From contig CAWGVZ010000010.1 of the NCBI GenBank assembly GCA_963826035.1, positions 2,046,001 through 2,110,000 of the forward strand: a stretch of 64,000 nt of DNA, read 5' to 3'. The notes below the pieces were generated by a model. The model was not told the DNA's origin. It worked only from the letters and a program-made list of their open reading frames with translations, and did not search any database. Of the stretch, positions 24,206 to 31,924 are shown piece after piece (position 1 is the stretch's first letter; the number at the start of each line of letters is the position of its first letter). The stretch comes from Actinophytocola sp963826035 (GTDB taxonomy: Bacteria; Actinomycetota; Actinomycetes; Mycobacteriales; Pseudonocardiaceae). The translations under genes were made by a program, and so were the position numbers.

Positions 24206-24981
24206 ACGACTTCGAAACCCGGCTGGCCGGTCGCCTGCACGACCTGGCGGCCAGCGAGACCGGCACGCCGCCGACCCCGAGTCTGCTGGTACGCGGCAGG
24301 CAGGCGCGCCACCGCAGGCGCATCGCGGTGACCGGATTCGCGACGGCGGTGGTCGTGGCGGCGGGTGCCGTGACGGCGGCCGTGTCGTCCCCATCGCCGT
24401 CCGGACCGCCGGCCGGGGAAACGGCCGCCGTTCGGCTCGCCGCGGCGGTCGCCACCAGCGACGACACCAGTTATCGAGTGAAGGTCATGGTGGGCGCGAA
24501 CATCACGGAGGGCGCCTTCGACCCCGCCACGCGGACCGGCTACCTGAACTCGGCGGCGCCGGGAGACGGGGTCGTCTATCAGGAGCGGTTGATCAACGGC
24601 GTCCGCTTCGTGAGTTCCTCCGGCTCGCGTGACGTGTGGAAGCAGTACCCGGACACGCACGACCGGCTCGCCTACGACAAGGCACTCAACAGCGCGGCGA
24701 GCGCGTCGGCCGCCCCGGAGACGCTGTTCGAGGCGCTCACCCAGGCCGGTGCGGTGATCACGAAATCCGGCACCGGCTTTCACTTCGAGGTCGCCGGGCT
24801 CGTCGGTGACGTGACCGTGGGTGCGGACAACCGGATCGCCTCGGTGGCCTACGAGGAGACCCTGCGCTTCGAGAAGAAGGGACACATCGAGGTCAGCACG
24901 GAGTCGGTGACCGTCGAGCTGTCCGAGTACGGCACCCCGGTGACCGTCGAGCAGCCGGCCAACGTCGTCGTCGTCAAGTAG
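24202..24981 (+). CDS. membrane-anchored partner of the SigE-type sigma factor (putative anti-sigma)
   Basis: This 259-residue protein has a cytoplasmic N-terminus of about 45 residues (MNDFETRLAGRLHDLAASET), one membrane helix (AVTGFATAVVVAAGAVTAAV) and an exported beta-rich domain of about 190 residues resembling LppX/LprAFG-type carrier domains. Position, ATGA coupling to the sigma gene and topology fit the anti-sigma role seen for such pairs, but there is no zinc-binding HxxxCxxC motif. A subtilase follows 13 bp later, so regulated proteolysis is conceivable (inference). Confidence 0.7.
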   Translation: MNDFETRLAGRLHDLAASETGTPPTPSLLVRGRQARHRRRIAVTGFATAVVVAAGAVTAAVSSPSPSGPPAGETAAVRLAAAVATSDDTSYRVKVMVGANITEGAFDPATRTGYLNSAAPGDGVVYQERLINGVRFVSSSGSRDVWKQYPDTHDRLAYDKALNSAASASAAPETLFEALTQAGAVITKSGTGFHFEVAGLVGDVTVGADNRIASVAYEETLRFEKKGHIEVSTESVTVELSEYGTPVTVEQPANVVVVK

Positions 24982-24994
24982 CGGGGAGATCTCC

Positions 24995-27900
24995 ATGAAG
25001 TTCCGAAGAGGGAGTCTCGCCGCTGTGGCACTGGTGACGGGCGCGGTCGTCACCAGCACCGCGCCGGCGGTCTCGGCGCCCGCACCAACAGCGCCCACAC
25101 AAACACAGCCGGCCGGACCGGTGCACACGGTGACTCTGGTGACCGGCGACCAGGTAACGGTGTCCGCCGACGGTAGCCGGGTGTCGGCGGTGGCCGGCCC
25201 TGGCCGTGAAGGCATCACCTTCAGTGTCACGACTGATGCCGGTCAGGTGCGGGTGGTCCCCAGCGACGCCGGCCCACTGTTGGCGGCGGGGCGACTCGAC
25301 GAGCGCCTGTTCGACGTGACCGGGTTGGTGGCGGCCGGGTACGCCGCTGCCACCGAGCTGCCCCTGATCATCACCGGCGGCATCACGAGGTCCCGAGTGG
25401 ACGGTCTCGAGTGGACACGTGAGCTCCCGGTGGTCAACGGGACGGCCGTGCGACAGTCGACCACCACGGCGGCCGAGTCGTGGCGTGCGCTGCGCGATCA
25501 GCGGGCCGGCGGGAAGGTGTGGCTCGACGGTATGCGCGAGTCCACACTGGACGTCAGCGTCCCGCGGGTCGGCGCCCCCGCCGCCTGGGAAGGTGGATAC
25601 ACCGGCCGGGGCAGCACGGTTGCCGTGCTGGACTCCGGCATCGACGACACTCACCCGGACCTGGCCGGGAGGGTCGCGAAACGCCAGAACTTCACCGAGG
25701 GCTACGAATCGGACGCGGACCTGACCGGGCACGGCACCCACGTGGCGGCCACGATCGCCGGCACCGGCGCCGGACGGTACAAGGGCGTGGCCCCCGAGAC
25801 GACACTGCTCGACGGCAAGGTGTGCGTCGACGGAGGCTGCGCCGAGTCGTGGATCCTGGCGGGCATGACCTGGGCGGCCGCCGAACAGCACGCCGACGTG
25901 GTCAACCTCAGCCTCAGCGGGGAGGACGACCCGAACGTGGTCGACCCGATCGAGGAAGCCGTACAAACGCTCAGCGACCAGCACGGCACCCTGTTCGTGA
26001 TCGCCGCCGGCAACTCCGACGGCGGCGTGACCGAAGGCCAGATCAGATCGCCAGGTACGGCCGAGGCGGCGCTGACCGTGGGTGCGGTACGTGACGACGA
26101 CGCGATGGCCAACTTCTCCTTTCGTGGCCCGACAGGCGACGGCAGGCTGAAGCCCGACCTCACCGCGCCGGGCGTGGACATCACGGCGGCCAGGAGCAAG
26201 GACGCGCCCGGCGGAGCTGATCAGCCCTACGGCACCCTGTCGGGCACGTCGATGGCGACCCCGCACGTCGCCGGCGCCGCCGCGATCATGGCGCAGCGCC
26301 ACCCCGAATGGTCCGGCCAGCAACTGAAGGCGGCGCTCATGGCGTCCGCCAGACCGAACCCGGCGCACGGGGTGTACGACCAGGGGGCCGGCCGGCTGAC
26401 CGTGACCACCGAACAGCCCGTGACCGCCTCGCCGGCCAGTGTCGACTTCGGACCGCGGCAGTGGCCGCACGACGACGACGAGGTGGGGAGCCGCGAGGTG
26501 ACCTACCGCAACGACGGGCCGGTCGCCGTGTCGCTGGAGCTCGCTTTCGACTCGACCACCGCCGGAATGTTCAGCCTCAGCACGGGTTCCGTGGCGGTGC
26601 CGGCCGGGGGCCAGGCGACCGTGACGGTCACCGTCGACACCCGAGTGGGGCCGGACGGCCACCTCGGCGGCTGGCTGACCGCGACCGGTGCGGGCCAGGT
26701 GCTCCGGACACCGGTCGCCGTGACCAAAGAGGTGGAGAGCTACGACGTGACCCTGATCCACCGGGACCGGGAAGGCGCCGCACCGGAATTTTTCACGACG
26801 AGCCTGGACCACCGCGACAAGGTGGCCTTGTCGTTCGATGTCTGGCGAGCCGACCCGAACGGTTCCGCGACCCTTCGGGTGCCCGCTGGTCACTACACCC
26901 TGACGAGTTCGATCGGCGGTGACACCCTGCTCGGCCAACCTGATCTGCACGTCGACCGGCCGCTGACCATCGACCTCGACGCCCGGATCGGTCTGCCGGT
27001 ATCGGTGACCGTGCCCCGATCGTCGGCCACGCAGGTCTATGCGGATATCGGGGCCTACACCCACCTTCGGGGCGGGATACCGGGGAAGCTCGGGATAGCG
27101 GGCCAGCGTTTGCTGGGCACGTCGTTCGCGAACCTTTACACGGCACGGCTCGGCCCCGACACCGCCGACGACCGCTTCTTCTCCCTCGTCACCGGACAGT
27201 GGGCACAGGCGAACGCGGCCGGCGGCACGGACGACAGCCCCTACTTCTACTCACTGCTCTTCCCGCTCCACGGTCGGATGGCGCACGGTTACGAGCGAGC
27301 CGTGGCCGATCGGGAGCTGGCCGCCGTCCGCGTCGATGTCGCCCAGGCACAACCCGGCGTACCTGGCACGAGACGGATCAGCGGCGGCCTGCCCGGTCTC
27401 GGTGTTGGTTTCTTCGGTCGCTGGCAGACTTTTCAGCCGCCGTTCACCCGCACCGAGTACTACAGCACCGACGCCGAGTTCCTCAGCGAGTACGAGGAAT
27501 GGTCGGGTGACAGCCTTCTCGAGAGGCTGGAGGCGCCGTCGTACACCCGTTACGAGACCGGCCGTTCCTATCACGAACGGTGGAACACGGCGGTGTTCGC
27601 ACCGAGCCTGCCCGACCCCGCCACGTCGCTGATCGGCTGGCGCGGTGTGGTCCGGGACAAGGACGACCTCATGATCGACGTGCCGAGGTTCGGCGACGGC
27701 GCCGGGCACGCGGGCAGCGGCACGGTCGCGGCGAGCAGCGTGACGCTGTTCCGCGACGGCGCGAAGATCGGCGAGACGGACGGCGAGCGGTACGGCACCA
27801 TCGGGATGCCACCCGACGAGGCCCGGTACCGGCTGGAGTTGCACACCGAGCGCGATGCCCCGTTGTCGACCAGAACCGACACCGCGTGGACGTTCCGCTC

Positions 27901-28240
27901 CGGGCACACCGGCGAGCCGGTCGCCCTTCCACTGTGGACGGTCCGGTTCAGCCCGAACGTCGACCGGTACAACGCACTGCCCGCAGGCGGTGTCCACGCG
28001 ATCCCGATCACCGTGACGCCGCAGGCGAACGCCGACACCGGGACGCTGGCGAGCGTGACCGTCGAGGCGTCGTTCGACGACGGGGCCACCTGGTGTCGGG
28101 TACCGGTTGCCGGTGGCGTGGCGAAGGTTCCGCACCCGAGGGGCAACGGCTTCGTGTCGCTGCGGGCCACGGCGGCCGACCACGAAGGCAACACGGTGAC
28201 GCAGACGGTCGTGCACGCCTATCGGTACGGCCGCCGCTAA
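24995..28240 (+). CDS. secreted S8-family serine peptidase (subtilase)
   Basis: This 1081-residue precursor has a Sec signal ending near SAPAPTAP and an N-terminal prodomain (VTLVTGDQVTVSADGSR). The catalytic domain has Asp in VAVLDSGIDDTHPDL (about residue 213), His in GHGTHVAATIAG (about 248) and Ser in GTSMATPHVAGAA (about 419). A Fn3-like domain (SPASVDFGPRQWP) and several further beta domains fill the C-terminal 600 residues. It matches the large actinobacterial subtilases that follow SigE-type loci. It lies in the same operon as the sigma factor, 13 bp downstream. The TAA stop is the first base of the MITE-like element. Confidence 0.93.
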   Translation: MKFRRGSLAAVALVTGAVVTSTAPAVSAPAPTAPTQTQPAGPVHTVTLVTGDQVTVSADGSRVSAVAGPGREGITFSVTTDAGQVRVVPSDAGPLLAAGRLDERLFDVTGLVAAGYAAATELPLIITGGITRSRVDGLEWTRELPVVNGTAVRQSTTTAAESWRALRDQRAGGKVWLDGMRESTLDVSVPRVGAPAAWEGGYTGRGSTVAVLDSGIDDTHPDLAGRVAKRQNFTEGYESDADLTGHGTHVAATIAGTGAGRYKGVAPETTLLDGKVCVDGGCAESWILAGMTWAAAEQHADVVNLSLSGEDDPNVVDPIEEAVQTLSDQHGTLFVIAAGNSDGGVTEGQIRSPGTAEAALTVGAVRDDDAMANFSFRGPTGDGRLKPDLTAPGVDITAARSKDAPGGADQPYGTLSGTSMATPHVAGAAAIMAQRHPEWSGQQLKAALMASARPNPAHGVYDQGAGRLTVTTEQPVTASPASVDFGPRQWPHDDDEVGSREVTYRNDGPVAVSLELAFDSTTAGMFSLSTGSVAVPAGGQATVTVTVDTRVGPDGHLGGWLTATGAGQVLRTPVAVTKEVESYDVTLIHRDREGAAPEFFTTSLDHRDKVALSFDVWRADPNGSATLRVPAGHYTLTSSIGGDTLLGQPDLHVDRPLTIDLDARIGLPVSVTVPRSSATQVYADIGAYTHLRGGIPGKLGIAGQRLLGTSFANLYTARLGPDTADDRFFSLVTGQWAQANAAGGTDDSPYFYSLLFPLHGRMAHGYERAVADRELAAVRVDVAQAQPGVPGTRRISGGLPGLGVGFFGRWQTFQPPFTRTEYYSTDAEFLSEYEEWSGDSLLERLEAPSYTRYETGRSYHERWNTAVFAPSLPDPATSLIGWRGVVRDKDDLMIDVPRFGDGAGHAGSGTVAASSVTLFRDGAKIGETDGERYGTIGMPPDEARYRLELHTERDAPLSTRTDTAWTFRSGHTGEPVALPLWTVRFSPNVDRYNALPAGGVHAIPITVTPQANADTGTLASVTVEASFDDGATWCRVPVAGGVAKVPHPRGNGFVSLRATAADHEGNTVTQTVVHAYRYGRR

Positions 28241-28440
28241 CTAGTGTCCCGCGCCGGAAATCCGGCACATAATTCGGCGGCCCAGCTTCCTGCTGGCGGC
28301 GTTGCCGAACTCTTACATCTTGACTCGTTGGCGGAGCGCCAAGTCGAGTACAACCCGGTACGAGAGACGGATCGGCGCCTTGCCAGCAGAAACCTGGATC
28401 CACCGACTTACGCACCGCATTTCCGGCGCGGGACACTAGT
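28240..28440. mobile_element. 201-bp MITE-like element with 22-bp perfect terminal inverted repeats
   Basis: Bases 28240-28261 and 28419-28440 are perfect inverted repeats of 22 bp; pairing continues imperfectly for a further 16 bp (11 of 16). The ends read CTAGTGTCCCGCGCCGGAAA inward, so CTAG stands at both edges, the target preferred by IS630/Tc1-type and some IS5-type transposases. The interior has no coding region. It fits a non-autonomous element inserted between two convergent genes, contributing the last codons of the epimerase gene. Confidence 0.75.
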
Positions 28441-29331
28441 GATCCAGTCGGTCACCGACGCGTGCCGCGGACGCCAGTCGAGTTCGTCGCGCGGCCGCAC
28501 GCCACGGACGCGGCTGTTGGAGCCGAGTGCGTAGACGGCGGGTTCGCGGCCCCATTCCTCGATGGCGGATTCGATGTCGATGGGTTGGGGTGGCGGGAGT
28601 CGCAGCTTCGTCGAGATTGCCTGGGTGATCTCGACGAAGCTGGCCTCGCCGTTCTCCACGAAGTGAAACGAGCCGGGTTCGGCGCCGTCGAGTGCCCGGA
28701 GATACAGGTCGCAGGCGTCGGCCAGGTGGACGTTGGACCAGATGTTCTTGCCAGGGCCGATGTGCCGGACCACCCCGGTGCGCCGGGCGGTCGCCACCAG
28801 GCGGGGGATCTGGACGCTGTCGGCGCTGAGCCCGAGCCCGGTGCCGTAGATCATGGTGTTGCACAGGACGACCGAACGAACTCCCCGGCCCGCGGCGGCC
28901 AGCACCTCGCGGTCGATCGCGACCCTGGCCGCCTTCTCGGGTGCCGGCTGCCACGAGCTGTCTTCGGCGACGTCCGCTTCCATGTAGATGTCGTCCTGGG
29001 CCTCGCCGGCCGTGGCCTCGCCGACGATGCTCGAGCCGCTGGTGTGCAGCAGCGGCTTGCCGGAGCCGGCCAGCGCGCCGATCAGCGCGGTGACCGCGCC
29101 GGCGTGGTCGCTGTCGGCCGCGTTGATCACGGCGTCGGCCGCGCGGGCCTCGGCGGCGAGGACCCGCGGGTCGTCGAGATCGCCGACCACGGGGTCGACG
29201 CCGAGGTCACGGAGCGGGCCGACCGTGGCCGCCGAGCGGGTCAGCCCGCGCACGTGGTGACCGGCTTCGAGCAGCGTGACCGCGAGCGAACCGCCCAGGT
29301 AGCCGGTCGCTCCGGTCAGGAAGATTCGCAT
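28408..29331 (-). CDS. NAD(P)-dependent epimerase/dehydratase-like SDR
   Basis: This 307-residue extended/atypical SDR has a GATGYLGGSLA cofactor loop at residues 7-17, VINAADSDHAGA, and SNVHLADACDLYLRAL. A YxxxK catalytic pair is not evident, which is common in the NmrA-like and atypical groups. The last 9 to 11 residues (SVPRRKCGA and neighbours) are encoded inside the right end of the MITE-like element, so the native C-terminus has been replaced. It is probably controlled by the IclR-type regulators upstream, through the palindrome just ahead of its start. Confidence 0.85.
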   Translation of the reverse strand: MRIFLTGATGYLGGSLAVTLLEAGHHVRGLTRSAATVGPLRDLGVDPVVGDLDDPRVLAAEARAADAVINAADSDHAGAVTALIGALAGSGKPLLHTSGSSIVGEATAGEAQDDIYMEADVAEDSSWQPAPEKAARVAIDREVLAAAGRGVRSVVLCNTMIYGTGLGLSADSVQIPRLVATARRTGVVRHIGPGKNIWSNVHLADACDLYLRALDGAEPGSFHFVENGEASFVEITQAISTKLRLPPPQPIDIESAIEEWGREPAVYALGSNSRVRGVRPRDELDWRPRHASVTDWITSVPRRKCGA

Positions 29332-29352
29332 TCGAAATACCGTCCTAACGAT

Positions 29353-29370
29353 CGATATACTGAACAGTAT
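29353..29370 (-). promoter_or_regulatory. palindromic operator before the epimerase gene
   Basis: ATACTGAACAGTAT at 29357-29370 is a palindrome with arms ATACTG/CAGTAT. Read on the minus strand, GTTCAGTATATCG (29365-29353) matches GTTCAGAATATCG at 31194-31206, in front of the fusion regulator, at 12 of 13 positions. A shared site suggests one of the two IclR-type regulators acts on both promoters. Confidence 0.55.
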
Positions 29371-30098
29371 CAGATCAGGTCGGCGAGACGGCGCGCCAGC
29401 CGGCGGACGGGTTCGGCGTCGTCCGCGCCGGCCTGATCGCGACCGGCGATCGAGCCGACGGCCGCGACGCATCCGTTCAGCCCGCCGATCGGCGCGGCGA
29501 GTTCCAGCTCGCCGAGCTCGGCGTTGGAGGCATACCCGCGGCGCTGGGCGTCGGTCACCTCGGCCATCAGGTCGGTGAGCCGGAAGGCGTGGCCGGACGG
29601 CGAGTCCGGTACCCGCCCGCCATGCATCCGCTCGACGACCTCGACCGGCAGGGCGGACAGCAGCGCCCGGCCGGTCCCGGTGGACCAGGCCGGCAGCCGC
29701 ATGCCGGGCTTGAGCGTCAGCGCCAGGGGACGGGTGCCCGGCCGGACGGCCAGGTAGGCGGCATCGAGATCGGCCAGCACGGCGAGCACGATCGTGCGCT
29801 CCCGCAGACCCTCGGCCTCCGCACACGCGCGGGGAAAGATCTCGAGCAACCGGGTACCGCCGACCAGGCCGCGGGCGATGCGGCCGAGTGCCGGACCGAG
29901 CTGGACGCGCCCGTCGAGGTCGTGGACGAGGATGTCCAGCTCCAGCAGCACCCCGCAGACGTCGGTCATGGAGCTCTTGGGCGTGTCCAGGCGGCGGCTG
30001 AGCTCCGACACGCTCAGCGACTCGTCGTGCGTGGCCAGCTCGCCGAGGAGCCGTGCGGCGCGCCGGACGGCCGGCGACCCTGGTGGTGTCATGGTCAT
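29370..30098 (-). CDS. IclR-family transcriptional regulator
   Basis: This 242-residue regulator has an IclR winged helix at about residues 8-65 (AVRRAARLLGELATHDESLS, SELSRRLDTPKSSMTDVCGV) and an IclR effector (GAF-like) domain (GLRERTIVLAVLADLDAAYL, STGTGRALLSALP, GYASNAELGELELAAPI). The ATG at 30098 overlaps the stop of the fusion regulator (ATGA), so both regulators are made together. The likely targets are the epimerase gene downstream and the regulators' own promoter. Confidence 0.88.
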   Translation of the reverse strand: MTMTPPGSPAVRRAARLLGELATHDESLSVSELSRRLDTPKSSMTDVCGVLLELDILVHDLDGRVQLGPALGRIARGLVGGTRLLEIFPRACAEAEGLRERTIVLAVLADLDAAYLAVRPGTRPLALTLKPGMRLPAWSTGTGRALLSALPVEVVERMHGGRVPDSPSGHAFRLTDLMAEVTDAQRRGYASNAELGELELAAPIGGLNGCVAAVGSIAGRDQAGADDAEPVRRLARRLADLI

Positions 30099-31174
30099 CC
30101 CCAGGCCCGGTAGTCGGCGACGGTGCTCGCGGTGATCAGTTTCGTCGGGAGGAGCCGGCGCGCGGGGATGTCGCCCACGCGTGCCCGCATCGCGTACCGG
30201 ACGGCCAGCCGTCCCAGTAGCGCCGGATCCTGTGCGGCGGTGGCCTTCCACGGCCCGCCCCCGAGGATCGCCTCGGCGGCCCACGCCGCCCCGTCGATGC
30301 TGACCAGCGGGATCGAGACGCCCAGCTCGGTCATGGCGGCCAGCGCTCCCGCGGCCATCGGATCGTTGACCGCGAAGATCGCGCTCAGCTCGGGATGCCG
30401 GGCCAGGAACCGGCGGGCGAGCCGGTCGCCGGAGGCGGCCGAGTGGTCGCCGCGCTGGCGGGCCACGACCTGGATGCCGGGGTGGTCGCGCAGCGCGCTC
30501 AGGAACCCCACCATCCGGTCCGCCACAGCGGTGACCGGCTGGCCGTCCACCACGGCCACCGTTCCCGAGCCGTGGAGCAGGGTCGCCAGGTGCTGTCCCA
30601 CCAGGTGACCGGCCTGGACGTTGTCGGTCATGACGGTCGCGTCGGCACCCTCCGCACCGACGTTGACCGCGATGACCGGTATCCCGGCCGCCCGCGCCTC
30701 GGCCACCGCGTCGCCCACCATCGTGGAGTGCACCGCGTCGAGCACGATCGCGTCGGCGCCCGCCCGGATCAACTCGCCGATCTGCCGGACCTGCGTGCCG
30801 GCGTCCTGGCCGGCGTCGACCGTGACGACGTCCACGCCGAGCTCGCCGGCCGCCTCGCGAATCCCCGCGATCTCCACGGCGTAGAACGGGTTCGTGCCGT
30901 TGGGCACCGCCACGCCCAGCGTGCTCAGCCGTGGGGGCCGCGCCGCCTGCGCCGCGGCCAGCTCGGCCACCGCGAGGCCGAGCGTGTACCGGCCGCTGAG
31001 GTCCTGAGTGAGTAGCCGCTCCTCCATCAGCGCTTGGCAGAGGCCGAGCAGACTGCTCTTCGGCAGCGTCAAGCGCCGGGCGAGGTTCGCCAGCGTCGCG
31101 GGGCCGTTGCGCGCGAGATCGTCGAGAACGGCCACTGCCCTGCTGACCGCCGGCACTCGCGACTCGCTTGCCAC
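30095..31174 (-). CDS. IclR-type HTH fused to a periplasmic-binding-protein sugar domain
   Basis: This 359-residue protein has an IclR-like winged helix at about residues 7-70 (RAVAVLDDLARNGPATLANL, RRLTLPKSSLLGLCQAL) joined to a type I periplasmic-binding domain of the RbsB/Peripla_BP_4 class at about 82-359 (LGVAVPNGTNPFYAVEIAGI, ADAIVLDAVHSTMVGDAVAE, ELSAIFAVNDPMAAGALAAM). There is no signal peptide, so it is a cytoplasmic regulator, not a transport protein. LacI and ROK regulators reach the same design with other DNA-binding domains; the IclR version is unusual. A sugar or sugar-like effector is expected (inference). Confidence 0.85.
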   Translation of the reverse strand: MASESRVPAVSRAVAVLDDLARNGPATLANLARRLTLPKSSLLGLCQALMEERLLTQDLSGRYTLGLAVAELAAAQAARPPRLSTLGVAVPNGTNPFYAVEIAGIREAAGELGVDVVTVDAGQDAGTQVRQIGELIRAGADAIVLDAVHSTMVGDAVAEARAAGIPVIAVNVGAEGADATVMTDNVQAGHLVGQHLATLLHGSGTVAVVDGQPVTAVADRMVGFLSALRDHPGIQVVARQRGDHSAASGDRLARRFLARHPELSAIFAVNDPMAAGALAAMTELGVSIPLVSIDGAAWAAEAILGGGPWKATAAQDPALLGRLAVRYAMRARVGDIPARRLLPTKLITASTVADYRAWG

Positions 31175-31193
31175 CCGGACCTCCCCGTATCCG

Positions 31194-31206
31194 GTTCAGA
31201 ATATCG
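31194..31206. promoter_or_regulatory. putative operator shared with the epimerase promoter
   Basis: GTTCAGAATATCG lies 20-32 bp upstream of the fusion-regulator start and matches the site at 29353-29365 (minus strand) at 12 of 13 positions. Confidence 0.45.
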
Positions 31207-31260
31207 TGTCCGAGTTCGAGATACAGACCGCCGGGTCACTGCGCTTTCCCGGTACCGATA

Positions 31261-31685
31261 TCAGGTACTTTCAAGACCGTGGAGCTGGCCAGCCAGTGAT
31301 AACACGATCCGAATGCTGGCCACCTGAATGTTCTCGACGGCGTACTCCCCGCCGAGCGCGGGCGGCGGCGCGAAGTGATACGCATCCGAAGGCCCCAGCA
31401 CAAGCCCACGACGCTCGGCGGCTTGAGACCACACAAGGTTCAGATACATGTCCTGACCTTCCGCTGTCGCCAGAGCGTCCTCCAACGCTGCCCTGTCCGA
31501 CCACTCCCGTCCCAGCGTTCCGGTGATCGGTGAGAGATGCCAAATCGCGCCGTCTCTGGCAGCGAAAAACACATCAGCGAATGGCGACACGAACTTCGGT
31601 TGCAGCTCTTCTCTGGGCGCAATCCAATCCCAGTCGCTAAGCCCATCGAGACATCGGCGTCAACGGGCCGGTACGTCTCCATCAT
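31261..31685 (-). pseudogene. Tdi1-like (DUF1851) immunity-type protein, frameshifted
   Basis: The minus strand reads METYRPVDADVSMGL from 31682 in one frame and then SDWDWIAPREELQPKFVSPF, DVFFAARDGAIWHLSPITG and APPPALGGEYAVENIQVASI in a neighbouring frame to 31261. Joined, they give about 142 residues resembling the C-terminal domain of T6SS Tdi1-type immunity proteins (DUF1851), with the typical GPxxxYxFxPPxALGG and N-I-V motifs. One base is missing near 31638. A shorter open frame from GTG 31590 gives 109 residues. Such proteins occur as orphan immunity genes far from any toxin. It follows the Pro-rich small gene on the same strand. Confidence 0.6.
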
Positions 31686-31711
31686 CAAGATCATAGCAGC
31701 GCCTGCTATCC

Positions 31712-31867
31712 TCATCCGGGCAGAATCGGCTCTGGTTCCGGGTCCGGCGGGGCCGGCGGAATCGGGTCCGGCTCCCGCGGGATCGGGTCGGGTTCCGGGT
31801 CGGGAAGCTCCCGGCCCGGATGTAGCGGGTCGGGCGCCGGTGGCGCCGTCTGCTGCAGTTCAGACAT
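31712..31867 (-). CDS. 51-residue proline/aspartate-repeat microprotein
   Basis: ATG 31867 is preceded by GGAAGGA at 5 nt. The protein starts MSELQQTAPPAPDPL and continues with repeats of D/E-P-x-P (PDPEPDPIP, REPDPIPPAPPDPEPEPI). It has no membrane helix and should be unstructured and acidic. It lies 27 bp upstream of the frameshifted Tdi1-like gene and 57 bp downstream of an SDR gene. I do not recognise a family. Confidence 0.5.
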   Translation of the reverse strand: MSELQQTAPPAPDPLHPGRELPDPEPDPIPREPDPIPPAPPDPEPEPILPG

Positions 31868-31924
31868 CCCGGTCCTTCCGTTCGGCGATACGCCGGGAAG
31901 GGGCGTGCCCGACCCGCGCCGAGT

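Noticed and set aside
24974..27064. Minus-strand open frame of about 700 codons opposite the subtilase
   Set aside because: Antisense shadow; the plus strand has a complete catalytic triad.
30095..31174. Sugar-binding domain protein as the solute-binding part of an ABC transporter
   Set aside because: No signal peptide or lipobox, an N-terminal winged helix, and no permease genes nearby.
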